Below, piece by piece: positions 20,461 through 30,347 of a stretch of 39,687 nt of DNA. This DNA is from Candidatus Ruthturnera sp. (GTDB lineage Bacteria > Pseudomonadota > Gammaproteobacteria > PS1 > Pseudothioglobaceae), in assembly GCA_030599095.1 (NCBI GenBank), contig JAUVOQ010000010.1, positions 1-39,687 on the forward strand, read 5' to 3'. Both the position numbers and the translations under genes were made by a program. Numbering within the stretch: the first letter of the stretch is position 1; each line of letters begins with the position of its first letter. The notes below the pieces were generated by a model, which did not search any database, was not told the DNA's origin, and saw only the letters and a program-made list of their open reading frames with translations.

Positions 20461-21456
20461 ATGGCAATAAAAGTAGGTATTAATGGTTTTGGTCGTATTG
20501 GTCGCATGGTGTTTCGTGCAATTGCAAAGGATTTTACAGAACTAGAAGTGGTCGGTATTAACGACTTATTAGACAATGATTACTTGGCATATATGCTCAA
20601 ATATGATACGGCTCACGGTCGTTTTGATGGTGATATTGCAGTTGATGGAGATAATTTTGTCATTAATGGCAAAAAAATTCGCCTGTCAGCTGAGCGCAAT
20701 CCTGCTGATCTTGCATGGGGTGATATTGATGTAGATGTCGTCATTGACTGCACAGGTTTTTTCTTAACTGAAAAATCTTGTCAAGCGCACATTGATGCAG
20801 GTGCAAAAAAAGTGGTTCAATCAGCACCATCTAAAGATGACACACCAATGTTTGTATATGGTGTAAATCACACCAAATATGTAGGTCAAGCCATCATTTC
20901 AGCGGCATCTTGTACTACAAATTGTCTTGCGCCAATCGCTAAAGTGATTAATGATAATTGGGGCTTAAAGCGCGGTTTAATGACGACAGTTCATGCATCA
21001 ACAGCAACACAAAAAACGGTTGATGGTCCTTCAATGAAAGACTGGAGAGGTGGTCGTAGCGTGTTTGAGAATATCATTCCTTCATCAACAGGTGCTGCTA
21101 AAGCAGTAGGTATTGTATTGCCAGAACTTAATGGCAAATTAACAGGCATGGCATTTCGCATTCCATCGGTTGATGTGTCAGTGGTTGATTTAACTTGCGA
21201 GTTAAACAAGGGTGCTACTTATGAGCAAATTTGTGACGCCATGAAAGAAGCTTCGCAAGGCGCCATGAAAGACACATTAGCCTACACTGAAGATTTAGTT
21301 GTATCAAGTGATTTCCGTGGTTTTAGCGCTTCTTCAATTTTTGATTCTGGCGCAGGTATTGCATTGGATGATACGTTTGTTAAAGTGGTGTCTTGGTATG
21401 ATAACGAGTATGGTTACACGTGCAATATGTTGCGTTTAGTTGAGCATATCGCCTAA
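20461..21456 (+). CDS. gap: Type I glyceraldehyde-3-phosphate dehydrogenase
   Basis: GAPDH interconverts glyceraldehyde 3-phosphate and 1,3-bisphosphoglycerate; in an autotroph it works mainly in the reductive direction. The 331-residue protein starts [17 protein letters not shown] (Rossmann loop). The catalytic Cys151 is in SAASCTTNC and His178 in TTVHAS. The C-terminal part has [16 protein letters not shown]. The start follows AAGGAG with normal spacing. It lies 106 nt after tkt but has its own -10 and operator-like repeat. Confidence 0.97.
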   Translation: MAIKVGINGFGRIGRMVFRAIAKDFTELEVVGINDLLDNDYLAYMLKYDTAHGRFDGDIAVDGDNFVINGKKIRLSAERNPADLAWGDIDVDVVIDCTGFFLTEKSCQAHIDAGAKKVVQSAPSKDDTPMFVYGVNHTKYVGQAIISAASCTTNCLAPIAKVINDNWGLKRGLMTTVHASTATQKTVDGPSMKDWRGGRSVFENIIPSSTGAAKAVGIVLPELNGKLTGMAFRIPSVDVSVVDLTCELNKGATYEQICDAMKEASQGAMKDTLAYTEDLVVSSDFRGFSASSIFDSGAGIALDDTFVKVVSWYDNEYGYTCNMLRLVEHIA

Positions 21457-21506
21457 ATAAAAACGAATAACTATTTTTATAGTGTTTTTTTGAATATCTT
21501 TTAGTG

Positions 21507-21825
21507 AAATGGCACTTAAAAGCATTTAGAAAATACTCAGATTTCAATGGTCAAGCGTAGCGAGCTGAATATTGGTTTTATGTGTTATTTCTCTCAATTG
21601 GTTTATTGATAATGCTTTGGAGCTTGATTGCTGATAATGTTGATATGGGTTTTTTAACGCAATGTTTCTTGCCATACACTTGTCTCAGGCGTTGCAGTGT
21701 TTGTTGGAAAGATGCATGATATAGGCAAAAATGGTTGGTGGTATTTTTCTAGCTATCGTGTTAATAGTTAGCTTGGTTGCGGTTATATTCACTATATTAG
21801 ATAGCAAAAAATACAAAATTAAGGA
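21507..21825 (+). pseudogene. DUF805 inner-membrane protein, broken by a stop and frameshifts
   Basis: The gap between gap and pgk contains a recognisable but broken DUF805 membrane protein. Reading along the plus strand with frame changes gives WHLKAFRKYSDFNGQA, an in-frame TAG, then EYWFYVLFLSIGLLIMLWSL, then after a frameshift VSGVAVFVGKMHDIGKNGWW, then after another shift IFLAIVLIVSLVAVIF. These are in the right order for the family: the YxxFxGRxxRxEYW N-terminus, membrane helices, the RLHDxGKSGWW signature and a last helix. At least one stop and two shifts make it non-functional. The 3' end runs into the pgk ribosome site. Confidence 0.75.
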
Positions 21826-21834
21826 AAGAAAAGT

Positions 21835-23010
21835 ATGTCAGTGATTAATTTATCAGAGTTAGACTTAAGTTCAAAAAGAGTGTTGATTCGTCAAGATCTT
21901 AATGTACCTATTAAAGATGGTGTTGTTACCAGTGATAAGCGTATCAAAGCCTCCCTGCCAACCATTCAAATGGCAATCAAACAAGGCGCTAAAGTCATGT
22001 TAATGTCACATCGTGGTCGCCCAATTGAGGGTGATTCGAGTGATGAGTTTAGCCTGCAACCTGTTGCAGATCGTTTAAGTGAGTTACTAAATATCACGGT
22101 TCGTTTAGAAAAAGATTGGCTGGATGGTGTCCAAATGAACGGTGGAGAAGTGGTACTTTGCGAAAACGTACGCTTTAATGCTGGTGAAATGTCCAATGAC
22201 AACAACCTATCTAAACGTATGGCAGCCATATGTGATATTTTCGCAATGGATGCGTTTGGCACCGCACATCGTGCTCAAGCCTCTACTCATGGGGTTGCTA
22301 AATATGCGCCTGTTGCTTGCTCTGGTCCATTATTATCAGGCGAGCTTGATGCACTTGGCAAGGCATTGGATAATCCTAAGCGTCCAATGGTTGCGATTGT
22401 TGGTGGCTCTAAGGTTTCAACAAAATTGACCGTGCTTGAGTCTTTATCCAAAATAGTGGATCAGTTGGTTGTAGGTGGCGGTATTGCTAATACCTTTATT
22501 GCAGCTCAAGGTCTTAACGTGGGCAAATCTTTATGTGAACATGATTTAATTCCAACGGCCAAAAAACTCATGGAATATTGTGAAATTCCAGTACCAACAG
22601 ACGTGGTTTGTGGCAAGGAGTTTTCAGAAACTGCTGAGGCGCAGACCAAAGCATCTACTGATGTTGCTGATGATGATATGATTTTTGATATTGGACCTGA
22701 GTCTGCTAAGCAGTTGGCTGAGATTATGAAAAACGCAGGCACGATTGTGTGGAACGGTCCAGTTGGCGTGTTTGAATTTGATCAATTTGCTGGTGGCACC
22801 AAGACACTAGGCAAGGCAATTGCTGAGTCTGATGCATTTTCAATTGCTGGTGGCGGTGATACATTAGCAGCCGTTGATAAATACGGCATTGAAGACAAAA
22901 TAAGCTATATTTCAACAGGTGGTGGTGCATTTTTAGAATTTTTAGAAGGCAAAACATTGCCAGCAGTAGAAATTTTAGAACAAAGGGCTGCGGGTGTAGA
23001 TTTTGCCTAG
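21835..23010 (+). CDS. pgk: Phosphoglycerate kinase
   Basis: PGK transfers phosphate between ATP and 3-phosphoglycerate. The 391-residue protein has the substrate site [15 protein letters not shown], the basic patch [18 protein letters not shown], the hinge and nucleotide segment [10 protein letters not shown], and GPVGVFEF followed by [11 protein letters not shown]. All are intact. A good AAGGAAAG ribosome site precedes the ATG. Its last codons overlap the TTG start of pyk, so the two are likely translated together. Confidence 0.97.
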   Translation: MSVINLSELDLSSKRVLIRQDLNVPIKDGVVTSDKRIKASLPTIQMAIKQGAKVMLMSHRGRPIEGDSSDEFSLQPVADRLSELLNITVRLEKDWLDGVQMNGGEVVLCENVRFNAGEMSNDNNLSKRMAAICDIFAMDAFGTAHRAQASTHGVAKYAPVACSGPLLSGELDALGKALDNPKRPMVAIVGGSKVSTKLTVLESLSKIVDQLVVGGGIANTFIAAQGLNVGKSLCEHDLIPTAKKLMEYCEIPVPTDVVCGKEFSETAEAQTKASTDVADDDMIFDIGPESAKQLAEIMKNAGTIVWNGPVGVFEFDQFAGGTKTLGKAIAESDAFSIAGGGDTLAAVDKYGIEDKISYISTGGGAFLEFLEGKTLPAVEILEQRAAGVDFA

Positions 23011-24445
23011 AAGAACTAAAATATTAGCCACACTTGGTCCTGCAACGGACAAAGAAGGTGTGTTAGACAGCATTCTTGGAGCAGGTGTTAATGTTGTGCG
23101 CATTAACTTCTCACATGGCTCAGAACAAGAACACTTAAACAGAGTAAAGGCAGTACGTACTTGGGCGCAAGCCAATCAGGCTTATGTGGGTGTTTTGATG
23201 GATCTTCAAGGTCCTAAAATCCGTATTGCTACTTTCAAAAATGGCATGAAAATCCAGTTGAATAATGGCGATTCTTTTACACTTGATGCTGACTTGGGTG
23301 AGAATTTAGGCAATCAACATTCGGTGGGTATTACGTATAAAAAATTACCACAAGAAGTGCAAGTTGGTCATATTTTATTATTGGATGACGGAAAAATAAT
23401 GCTAGAAGTCACTGATATTAAAGATAATAAAATTAATACCATTGTGACACAAGGTGGTGTTTTGTCAGACAAAAAAGGCATTAATCTTCGTGGTGGTGGC
23501 TTGTCTGCTAATGCACTGACTGAAAAAGACAAAAAAGACATCCTAATTGCAGCAAAAGCCAAAGCAGATTATGTGGCTTTATCATTCCCAGTTAGTGGTG
23601 ATGATGTGCGTAAAACTAAGCAATTATTAAAGCAGGCGGGTTGTGATGCGGGTGTGATTTCAAAAATTGAACGTGCTGAGTCTTTAGTGGAGGGTGTCAT
23701 TTTGGATATCATCAAAGAGTCGGCAGGTATTATGGTCGCACGTGGCGATTTAGGTGTTGAAATTGGTGATGCACAATTACCTGCACAACAAAAACGCTTA
23801 ATCAAATTGGCCAGATCAAATGATCGAATTGTCATCACTGCAACACAAATGTTGGAATCAATGATTACCAATCCAATCCCAACCCGTGCTGAGGTTTTTG
23901 ATGTTGCTAATGCAGTATTAGATGGCACTGATGCGGTGATGCTTTCAGCTGAAACGGCAGCGGGTGATTTTCCTGAAAATGCTGTTAAAACCATGCACAA
24001 TGTTTGTCTTGAGGCTGAAAAAAACCCCATTGCCAAAGTCTCTTATCATCGTCTTAATAAAACCTTCACTTATATTGATGAAACCATTGCTATGAGTGCG
24101 ATGTATGCTGCTAATCATATTGGCGCCAAAGTAATTGCGACTTTAACAGAAAGTGGTAAAACTGCTATGTGGATGTCAAGAATTAGTTCAGACATTCCTA
24201 TTGTGGCAATGTCTGATAAAATATCAACCTTGCGAAGAACCACGCTTTATAGAGGGGTTCACCCCTGTTTTTTACCAACCAAAAAAGACTGGGTTAAGAT
24301 AAACAAATCTACCATTAAATGCTTACAAGTTGGCGGTTTTATCAATGATGGCGACATTGTTGTACTGACCAAAGGCATGTATAAAAATAAGTCTGGCGGT
24401 ACGAATTTGATGAAAATTTTGACAGTGGGTGATTCAGAGTATTAA
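23003..24445 (+). CDS. pyk: Pyruvate kinase
   Basis: Pyruvate kinase makes ATP and pyruvate from phosphoenolpyruvate. The N-terminus is [15 protein letters not shown], followed by [19 protein letters not shown] and the catalytic lysine region ISKIERAES. The signature [13 protein letters not shown] and [10 protein letters not shown] follow. At 480 residues it is full length. The start is a TTG at 23003, 8 nt inside the end of pgk; no ATG or GTG fits the known N-terminus. Its place among Calvin-type genes suggests coordination of carbon fixation with the route to pyruvate. Confidence 0.96.
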   Translation: MPRRTKILATLGPATDKEGVLDSILGAGVNVVRINFSHGSEQEHLNRVKAVRTWAQANQAYVGVLMDLQGPKIRIATFKNGMKIQLNNGDSFTLDADLGENLGNQHSVGITYKKLPQEVQVGHILLLDDGKIMLEVTDIKDNKINTIVTQGGVLSDKKGINLRGGGLSANALTEKDKKDILIAAKAKADYVALSFPVSGDDVRKTKQLLKQAGCDAGVISKIERAESLVEGVILDIIKESAGIMVARGDLGVEIGDAQLPAQQKRLIKLARSNDRIVITATQMLESMITNPIPTRAEVFDVANAVLDGTDAVMLSAETAAGDFPENAVKTMHNVCLEAEKNPIAKVSYHRLNKTFTYIDETIAMSAMYAANHIGAKVIATLTESGKTAMWMSRISSDIPIVAMSDKISTLRRTTLYRGVHPCFLPTKKDWVKINKSTIKCLQVGGFINDGDIVVLTKGMYKNKSGGTNLMKILTVGDSEY

Positions 24446-24506
24446 AATAATCGTAATTATTAAACAGTAAGATGCTAAACTTTAACAACTTAAAAAGGAG
24501 AAAAAT

Positions 24507-25568
24507 ATGTTAATTTCATTAAGAGAATTATTAGACCATGCGGCAGTCAACAGTTACGGCATGCCAGCGTTCAATGTTAACAATATGGAGCAGGTCCATG
24601 CCATTATGCGAGCTGCAGATAAAACCAACAGTCCTGTTATTATGCAAGGTTCTGCTGGTGCAAGAGGCTATGCAGGTGAGCCGTTTTTGCGCCATTTAAT
24701 TTTAGCAGCAACCGAAATGTATCCACACATTCCAGTGGTTATGCATCAAGACCATGGCTCTGAGCCATCTGTTTGTTTGCGTTCAATTCAATCGGGTTTT
24801 TCATCGGTGATGATGGATGGCTCTCTTGAAGCAGACTGTAAAACACCTGCTTCATTTGAGTACAATGTTGCGGTTACTAAGGAAGTTGTTAAGATGGCAC
24901 ACGCAGGTGGTGTTTCCGTTGAAGGTGAGTTAGGTTGCCTAGGTTCATTAGAAACTGGCATGATGGGTGAAGAAGATGGTCATGGCGCTGAAGGTAAATT
25001 AGATTTAGACATGCTATTAACTTCAGTTGAAGAGGCTGTTGATTTTGTTAAAGCAACCAATGTTGATGCACTGGCAATCGCTATTGGCACCTCACATGGT
25101 GCATATAAGTTCACCAAAGAGCCAACAGGCGATGTGTTGCGTATTGATAGAATTAAAGAAATCCATGCACGCATTCCAGATACGCATTTGGTTATGCACG
25201 GCTCTTCTTCAGTACCACAAGATTGGTTAAAAATTATTAACGATTTTGGTGGTGACATGGGTCAAACTTATGGCGTTCCTGTAGAAGAAATTCAAGAAGG
25301 CATCAAGCACGGCGTGCGTAAGGTTAATATTGACACCGATTTACGCATGGCATCAACAGGTGCAGTTCGCAGACATTTAATTGAAAATACATCAAACTTT
25401 GATCCACGTAAATTCTTAAAAGAAGCAACCAATGCAATGAGTGATATTTGTGCGGCACGTTTTGAAGCATTTGGTTCAGCAGGCAATGCTGATAAAATCA
25501 CTGTGTCTTCATTAGACACCATGAGTCAAAAATATTTGTCTGGTGAATTGGATGCTCAAGTGAAATAG
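24507..25568 (+). CDS. fba: Class II fructose-bisphosphate aldolase, Calvin-cycle subtype
   Basis: This zinc-dependent aldolase joins glyceraldehyde 3-phosphate and dihydroxyacetone phosphate, and in related autotrophs also forms sedoheptulose bisphosphate. The metal and catalytic residues are seen at [11 protein letters not shown] (His80, Asp82, His83), with [31 protein letters not shown] and KVNIDTDLR. The 353-residue length and overall layout fit the Calvin-cycle subtype found in proteobacterial autotrophs. AAGGAG precedes the ATG. It is the last gene of the carbon-metabolism run, 61 nt after pyk. Confidence 0.96.
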   Translation: MLISLRELLDHAAVNSYGMPAFNVNNMEQVHAIMRAADKTNSPVIMQGSAGARGYAGEPFLRHLILAATEMYPHIPVVMHQDHGSEPSVCLRSIQSGFSSVMMDGSLEADCKTPASFEYNVAVTKEVVKMAHAGGVSVEGELGCLGSLETGMMGEEDGHGAEGKLDLDMLLTSVEEAVDFVKATNVDALAIAIGTSHGAYKFTKEPTGDVLRIDRIKEIHARIPDTHLVMHGSSSVPQDWLKIINDFGGDMGQTYGVPVEEIQEGIKHGVRKVNIDTDLRMASTGAVRRHLIENTSNFDPRKFLKEATNAMSDICAARFEAFGSAGNADKITVSSLDTMSQKYLSGELDAQVK

Positions 25569-25624
25569 CTTTGAGATTGTAAAGGTTTGTCGTGAGTGAT
25601 TACACTTATGGTAGCACATGCGTA

Positions 25625-25634
25625 CCTAATTAGG
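25625..25634. promoter_or_regulatory. Small palindrome at the panA-like ribosome site
   Basis: CCTAATTAGG is a perfect 10-bp palindrome overlapping the AGGGG ribosome site of the Panacea gene. It could allow control at the start of the module, but it is short enough to arise by chance. Confidence 0.2.
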
Positions 25635-25642
25635 GGAAATAT

Positions 25643-26089
25643 ATGGTTTATTCAGTAATAGATGTTGCTAATAAATTTATTGATTTGGCCAAAAAAGATA
25701 ATTGTTTAACTAATATGCAATTACAAAAGATGGTTTATATTGCACATGGATTTAATTTAGCGCTTAGAGATACAAAATTATACTATGAGGATACAAGAGC
25801 TTGGAATTTTGGACCTGTGGTGCCAGAACTTTATAAAGAATTGCAAAAGTACGGTTCTAGTGAAGTAACAGAAAAAATAGAAAGTGATAATCTTAATGAT
25901 AAGTTTGATAAGGGCAGTTCGGCGATTATCCAAGCTGTGTACAATAATTATAAACAATATAGTGGCATGCAATTATCAGATTTAACCCATCAAGATGGAA
26001 CACCTTGGCGTGAAACTTGGGGTTATAATCAATATGGCGTAATCCCTGCTGATGATATATATAAATTCTATAAAGATAATCATATTTAA
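25643..26089 (+). CDS. Panacea-domain (DUF4065 / SocA-GepA-like) protein, probable antitoxin
   Basis: This 148-residue protein is a clear Panacea domain: VIDVANKFIDLAKKDN, LTNMQLQKMVYIAHGFNLAL, ARAWNFGPVVPELYKEL-type segment (here TRAWNFGPVVPELYKEL), and C-terminal YSGMQLSDLTHQDGTPW. Published work shows Panacea proteins acting as antitoxins for many unrelated toxins, some of them membrane proteins, with the partner usually next door. Here the partner would be the two-TM protein 11 nt downstream. The start follows AGGGG with good spacing. The local sequence is more AT-rich than the flanking fba and mnmG, which suggests acquisition. Confidence 0.88.
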   Translation: MVYSVIDVANKFIDLAKKDNCLTNMQLQKMVYIAHGFNLALRDTKLYYEDTRAWNFGPVVPELYKELQKYGSSEVTEKIESDNLNDKFDKGSSAIIQAVYNNYKQYSGMQLSDLTHQDGTPWRETWGYNQYGVIPADDIYKFYKDNHI

Positions 26090-26100
26090 GTTGTATAGAT

Positions 26101-26451
26101 ATGGATAGCAATAATTTTAATGAATTTATAGAAAAAAGACAAAAATCTTTAAATATAAAGCCTAAAAAAAAAGATCAAGATCAAGATCTTGGTAAGTCTT
26201 TAGATTCTAGGAGGAAAAAACAAGATTTAAAGCATCAAAAAGATAAACACACTCTTTTGGTTAAGGTATATAAAAAATTATTTATTGCTATCTGTGTTTA
26301 TATTATTTTGGTGTTGTTATTATTGATTGGAAACAAGCACTACTTTCAACTTGATTATTTAGTTCTAATAGCTTTACTAAGTACGACAACTGCAAATATT
26401 CTTGGTGTATTTCATATAGCCTCTAAATGGCTTTTTCCTAATAAGGAATAA
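26101..26451 (+). CDS. Small two-TM protein, probable membrane toxin paired with the Panacea protein
   Basis: The first 57 residues of this 116-residue protein are highly charged (DNNF..., [17 protein letters not shown]). Two membrane segments follow at about residues 60-77 ([18 protein letters not shown]) and 86-110 ([20 protein letters not shown]). The TTTAN...G...WLFP end resembles small membrane effectors found in accessory regions, but I cannot name a family. It starts 11 nt after the Panacea gene and ends just before mnmG, so all could be co-transcribed. The toxin role rests on the neighbour and the known toxin diversity of Panacea pairs. Confidence 0.65.
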   Translation: MDSNNFNEFIEKRQKSLNIKPKKKDQDQDLGKSLDSRRKKQDLKHQKDKHTLLVKVYKKLFIAICVYIILVLLLLIGNKHYFQLDYLVLIALLSTTTANILGVFHIASKWLFPNKE

Positions 26452-26480
26452 TTTGCTGTTTGTTGAATGGAAAAATTTTG

Positions 26481-28337
26481 GTGCATTATTCAGTGATTGT
26501 AATTGGTGGGGGGCATGCTGGCACAGAAGCAGCGCTTGCGAGTGCTCGTATGGGTGTTACTACGTTGCTGATTTCTCATAACATTGAAACCCTTGGGCAA
26601 ATGAGTTGCAATCCTGCAATTGGTGGGATTGGTAAGGGGCATTTGGTTAAGGAAATTGATGCGATGGGTGGTGTTATGGCACGTGCGATTGACAAATCTG
26701 GGATACAATTTCGCACACTGAATTCTTCAAAAGGTCCTGCAGTGCGTGCGACTCGTGCACAAGCTGATCGTGTTTTGTATAAGGCGCAGATTCGTTATGC
26801 TTTAGAAAATCAAGATAATCTGTCTTTGTTTCAACAGGCGGTTGATGATTTAATCATTGAGCATGATCAAATTAAAGGCGTAGTGACTCAGATGGGACTT
26901 GCCTTTATGGCGGATAAGGTCATTCTTACATCAGGTACTTTTTTGGGCGGTGTTATTCATATTGGACAGTGTAATTTTCAAGGTGGTCGTGCAGGGGATG
27001 CGCCATCAAACGCTTTGTCAAGAAAATTGCGAACCTATAATTTAGGCGTTAGTCGGTTAAAAACAGGCACACCGCCAAGACTAGACGGCAGAACGTTGGA
27101 TTATTCCCTCATGCAAACACAATCAGGGGACACACCACTGCCGACGTTTTCATTCATGGGTGTTAAAGAAGACCATCCAAGACAAATTCCTTGCTATATC
27201 ACGCATACTAACGAAAAAACCCATGATTTTATTCGTGCTGGATTAAAAGACTCGCCCATGTTTACTGGCAATATTGAAGGCATTGGCCCTAGATATTGCC
27301 CATCAATTGAAGACAAGGTGGTGCGTTTTAGTGATCGTGATTCACATCAAATTTTTGTTGAGCCTGAGGGATTGAGTACCAATGAGGTTTATCCAAATGG
27401 GGTGTCTACATCGTTGCCTTATGAGGTGCAACTAGATTTTGTTCATTCAATTAAGGGTTTTGAAAATGCACAAATCATACGTCCAGGTTATGCGATTGAA
27501 TATGATTTTTTTGACCCCAGAGGACTCAAACAAACGCTGGAAGTTAAGAAAATCTCAGGGCTATATTTTGCTGGGCAAATTAATGGCACTACAGGCTATG
27601 AAGAAGCCGCAGCCCAAGGATTGTTGGCAGGCATTAATGCGGCATGTGCCACATTAGAAAAAGATGCTTGGCTGCCAAAACGCGATGAGTCCTATATTGG
27701 CGTTATGGTGGATGATTTGATTACCAAAGGTACTAATGAGCCTTATCGAATGTTTACCTCGCGTGCTGAATATCGCTTGTTATTAAGAGAGGATAATGCA
27801 GACGAACGCCTGACACCTAAGGCTAAAGAACTTGGGTTGATTAGTGAGGCGCGTTGGCAGTCTTTTCAAGTTAAATATGAGACTATTGCACAAGAAAAAA
27901 ACCGTCTTAAAAATACTTGGATACAAGTGAACGACACCCAAGCTGGCGTAGTTTTAAATCAAAATTTAAACCATGAATATTCTTTACTTGAACTGCTTAA
28001 ACGACCTAAAGTTGATTATCAAATATTAAGCCAAATCGAATCTGGTAAACCGTTTTTAACGGATACTACTTTAATTAATGCGGTTGAAAATCAAATTAAA
28101 TATGCCGGTTACATTAAGCGCCAATTAGAGGAAATTGAAAAATACCGCAAGAATGAAAATACAACATTATCTGCAGATATAGATTACAATTCAATTAGAG
28201 CACTCTCTGCTGAGGTCAGACAAAAACTTGAACTGCACAAGCCAGAGACCATTGGTCAAGCAAGCCGTATCCAAGGTGTTACCCCTGCTTCTATTTCCAT
28301 CTTGTTGGTTTATTTAAAAACATATCAGTCAAAATGA
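26481..28337 (+). CDS. mnmG: tRNA uridine-5-carboxymethylaminomethyl modification enzyme MnmG (GidA)
   Basis: MnmG, with MnmE, installs the cmnm5 group on the wobble uridine of several tRNAs, using FAD. The FAD loop is [20 protein letters not shown]; other signatures are [30 protein letters not shown] and [17 protein letters not shown] choose the GTG at 26481 ([11 protein letters not shown]), which best fits the family N-terminus and gives 618 residues; two TTG codons at 26460 and 26463 are alternatives with an AAGGA further upstream. It overlaps rsmG by 4 nt (ATGA). Its position straight after the Panacea/two-TM pair may place it on the same transcript. Confidence 0.96.
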   Translation: MHYSVIVIGGGHAGTEAALASARMGVTTLLISHNIETLGQMSCNPAIGGIGKGHLVKEIDAMGGVMARAIDKSGIQFRTLNSSKGPAVRATRAQADRVLYKAQIRYALENQDNLSLFQQAVDDLIIEHDQIKGVVTQMGLAFMADKVILTSGTFLGGVIHIGQCNFQGGRAGDAPSNALSRKLRTYNLGVSRLKTGTPPRLDGRTLDYSLMQTQSGDTPLPTFSFMGVKEDHPRQIPCYITHTNEKTHDFIRAGLKDSPMFTGNIEGIGPRYCPSIEDKVVRFSDRDSHQIFVEPEGLSTNEVYPNGVSTSLPYEVQLDFVHSIKGFENAQIIRPGYAIEYDFFDPRGLKQTLEVKKISGLYFAGQINGTTGYEEAAAQGLLAGINAACATLEKDAWLPKRDESYIGVMVDDLITKGTNEPYRMFTSRAEYRLLLREDNADERLTPKAKELGLISEARWQSFQVKYETIAQEKNRLKNTWIQVNDTQAGVVLNQNLNHEYSLLELLKRPKVDYQILSQIESGKPFLTDTTLINAVENQIKYAGYIKRQLEEIEKYRKNENTTLSADIDYNSIRALSAEVRQKLELHKPETIGQASRIQGVTPASISILLVYLKTYQSK

Positions 28338-28945
28338 ATTCTGAAACGTTGTTAATCAAAGGCGCCAGCTTGATGGGTATTAAGCTTGAAAGTGAACAAA
28401 TCAGCAAATTGATAAACTATCTTGAGTTGATTATTAAGTGGAATAAGACCTACAATCTAAGCGCCATCAGAACCATGGAGCAAGGCATTTACAAGCATTT
28501 ATTAGATGGCTTATCAGTCATTGCGTATATTAAAGATAAGCCTTTATTAGATGTCGGCTCTGGTGCGGGTCTGCCAGGCATTGTGATTAGCATTATAAGG
28601 CCCGAACTTTCAGTTACTGTGCTTGATTCGGTTGGTAAAAAATGTCGTTTTATGCAATTTGCCAAAACCCAACTACAATTGAAAAATCTTAATGTGGTTA
28701 ACAATAGGGTAGAAAATTATCAAGTTGAGTTTTGCTTTGGACAGATTATTTCAAGAGCTTTTTCAGAGGTTGAAAAAATATTGAAATTGACACAACATTT
28801 ATTATGCGATAATGGCGAATACTTGCTGATGAAAGGAGCGGGCTTTCAACAAGAGACATTACCTCATGGAATAGACATTCAGCCGTTATGCGTTCCAGAA
28901 GTCTTGGGTAGGCGATATTTATTAATTCTTAGGAGAGAGAAATGA
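28334..28945 (+). CDS. rsmG: 16S rRNA (guanine-527-N7) methyltransferase RsmG (GidB)
   Basis: RsmG methylates G527 in the 530 loop of 16S rRNA with S-adenosylmethionine. The 203-residue protein has the SAM-binding loop [10 protein letters not shown] (71-80) followed by GIVISI, the upstream [12 protein letters not shown] motif, and [12 protein letters not shown]. The C-terminus ends [11 protein letters not shown]. It overlaps mnmG (ATGA) upstream and the AsmA-like gene (ATGA) downstream. Confidence 0.95.
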   Translation: MNSETLLIKGASLMGIKLESEQISKLINYLELIIKWNKTYNLSAIRTMEQGIYKHLLDGLSVIAYIKDKPLLDVGSGAGLPGIVISIIRPELSVTVLDSVGKKCRFMQFAKTQLQLKNLNVVNNRVENYQVEFCFGQIISRAFSEVEKILKLTQHLLCDNGEYLLMKGAGFQQETLPHGIDIQPLCVPEVLGRRYLLILRREK

Positions 28946-29733
28946 AAAAAATAGGGTATTTTTTAATAGGTTTGATGATTGTTTTAGTTCTTATTGTGAC
29001 GCTTATTGACCCAATGGGTAAAAAATATGCACAACAATACGCACAAAATTTACTCAAAACACCAGTAACCATTAGCCAATTTAGCACCAGTTTTTTAGAT
29101 AAGTATTTAAATATTGATTTTATTGAAGTGCAAAACCCGCCAAATTTTAACAACAAAAATGCCTTTTCTTTAGATCATTTTTCATTAAAGATAAGCGATG
29201 AAAGCACCTTAGATCTGATTGTTATTGATGAGTTGTCTTTTGATGGTATGCGTTTTGTTTTGGAGCAAAATAAGGACAACCTGAATTTAGTTACACTGAT
29301 TGACAACTTAGATAAAACGAGTGGTAGCACTACTTCATCTGAAGAGGTTCAGAGTGCTGATAATAAAAAAATTAAGATTAACCAGTTTAATGTCATTAAC
29401 ACCACGTTAAAAATTGACACAAAGTGGCTTAAAGAAACCATCAAAGTGCCTAACATTAACCTTCAAAAATTCGGTGGCGACAGCGGTATTGCATTTAGCC
29501 AAGTGGGTCAAGAATTGATGAAGGTTACGTTTAAAAATCTAAAAGATGCCCTAGAGAAAGAAGGCATTGAATTGGGCGAGAAAGAAATTAAAGAAACCCT
29601 AATGCGTAAATTTGGGGTTGATAATATTAAAGAAAAATTTAACTTAGATAAAATTAAAGACTCGCTAAATTTTGGCGACACAGAGGCGCTACAAAACAAA
29701 ATCAAAAATTCATTCGAGCAACTTGGCTTTTGA
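28942..29733 (+). CDS. AsmA-like membrane-anchored protein
   Basis: This 263-residue protein has one N-terminal membrane segment (about residues 4-22, IGYFLIGLMIVLVLIVTL), then a beta-rich part starting near KTPVTISQFSTSFLDKYLNI and FIEVQNPPNFNNKNAFSLD, which resembles the N-terminal repeat of AsmA-family proteins implicated in outer-membrane lipid homeostasis. The last third is charged and helical (LKDALEKEGIELGEKEIKE and onward). It is shorter than classical AsmA. It overlaps rsmG by 4 nt; in many gammaproteobacteria parA would follow rsmG instead. Confidence 0.65.
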   Translation: MKKIGYFLIGLMIVLVLIVTLIDPMGKKYAQQYAQNLLKTPVTISQFSTSFLDKYLNIDFIEVQNPPNFNNKNAFSLDHFSLKISDESTLDLIVIDELSFDGMRFVLEQNKDNLNLVTLIDNLDKTSGSTTSSEEVQSADNKKIKINQFNVINTTLKIDTKWLKETIKVPNINLQKFGGDSGIAFSQVGQELMKVTFKNLKDALEKEGIELGEKEIKETLMRKFGVDNIKEKFNLDKIKDSLNFGDTEALQNKIKNSFEQLGF

Positions 29734-29793
29734 TTATTATAGAAAATACCATTTTTTTATTCTTTAATTTAATTGGCTGTATTAATCGTGAAA

Positions 29794-29964
29794 ATGGAAG
29801 CAATTGACTTATTTTGTGGCATTGGTGGTTTGACCTATGGTTTGCAGCAGACAAACATAAATGTTCTTGCTGGACTTGATAATGACCAGTCATGTGAGTA
29901 CGTGCCAGGCCTCACCACCATTGTTCCTATTCACAAAAACCAACTTCCGCAACAGCTTGTTTGA
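29794..29964 (+). pseudogene. 5' fragment of a C5 cytosine DNA methyltransferase
   Basis: The first 36 codons read MEAIDLFCGIGGLTYGLQQT and then VLAGLDNDQSCEY. This is motif I (DLFCGIGGL) and motif II of C5 cytosine methyltransferases in the normal positions. After about 29901 the similarity stops abruptly and the frame runs through unrelated DNA to a stop at 29964, so the PCQ, ENV and target-recognition parts are absent. Starts at GTG 29788 or ATG 29794 are possible. The DNA after the break matches the 5' end of dapD on the other strand, so a rearrangement cut the gene. Confidence 0.75.
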
Positions 29965-30035
29965 CTTCCGTACTGGCTGATTTTGGGTTGATATTGGTCC
30001 CATCTTCAAAAGGCTTGCTCAATAATATCTTTCAT
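29942..30035 (-). pseudogene. dapD: 5' fragment of dapD with its promoter
   Basis: On the minus strand an ATG at 30035 begins MKDIIEQAF, then a one-base shift gives EDGTNINPKSAS and TEVKQAVAEV, after which similarity ends at about 29942. E. coli DapD (tetrahydrodipicolinate N-succinyltransferase) starts in the same pattern: IIETAFERRAEITPANAD, then REAVNQVIALL. Only some 31 codons remain, with a frameshift, so it is dead. A perfect extended -10 (TGA-TATAAT, 30070-30062) is still present 27 nt ahead. An intact dapD presumably lies elsewhere, so this is probably a duplicated or displaced 5' end. Confidence 0.6.
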
Positions 30036-30061
30036 GTTAAGCCCCGTCCAAAAAATTAGGC

Positions 30062-30070
30062 ATTATATCA
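30062..30070 (-). promoter_or_regulatory. Extended -10 of the dapD remnant
   Basis: TGA-TATAAT on the minus strand is identical to the element before the HMA gene. It may still fire and read through the methyltransferase remnant in antisense. Confidence 0.35.
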
Positions 30071-30347
30071 GCAAGCACGTTTTGTTGATAAGTGTTGGGT
30101 TTAAATTATTGTATTTATCGTTAGTTTAACGAGTTTCCTGTGCTGATACTGGTAGGTGTTGTGATTTTGGTGGTGGTTAAACCTTTTTAGAGTCAAATTA
30201 ATACATATTTTTTTGAAACCAATCCTATAGAACCGTTATTAACTGTATTAAGGTTGTCATTTTTTATTTCTGTAAAAAAGAACATTTGCCAAATATTTTT
30301 CAGAAAAAGTGAGTTGACTTTTTGTTTCTAATTGATTAAGTTTTCTT
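30071..30347. other. Gene-free region between the dapD remnant and the nuclease gene
   Basis: No gene is supported. On the plus strand VLILVGVVILVVVKPF followed by a stop (about 30140-30190) looks like the tail of a membrane protein but cannot be assigned. The rest is AT-rich with short T-runs. Confidence 0.4.

Noticed and set aside
23569-24036. 155-codon open frame antisense to pyk
   Set aside because: It is a shadow of the conserved pyk frame with no protein-like features of its own; the same holds for antisense frames in tkt, pgk, fba, cysM and murD.
24446-24461. AATAAT-N4-ATTATT as a terminator between pyk and fba
   Set aside because: The stem is six A-T pairs without a T-run, too weak to claim.
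29773-29964. Functional small C5 methyltransferase
   Set aside because: Only motifs I and II remain; catalytic PCQ and ENV motifs are absent.
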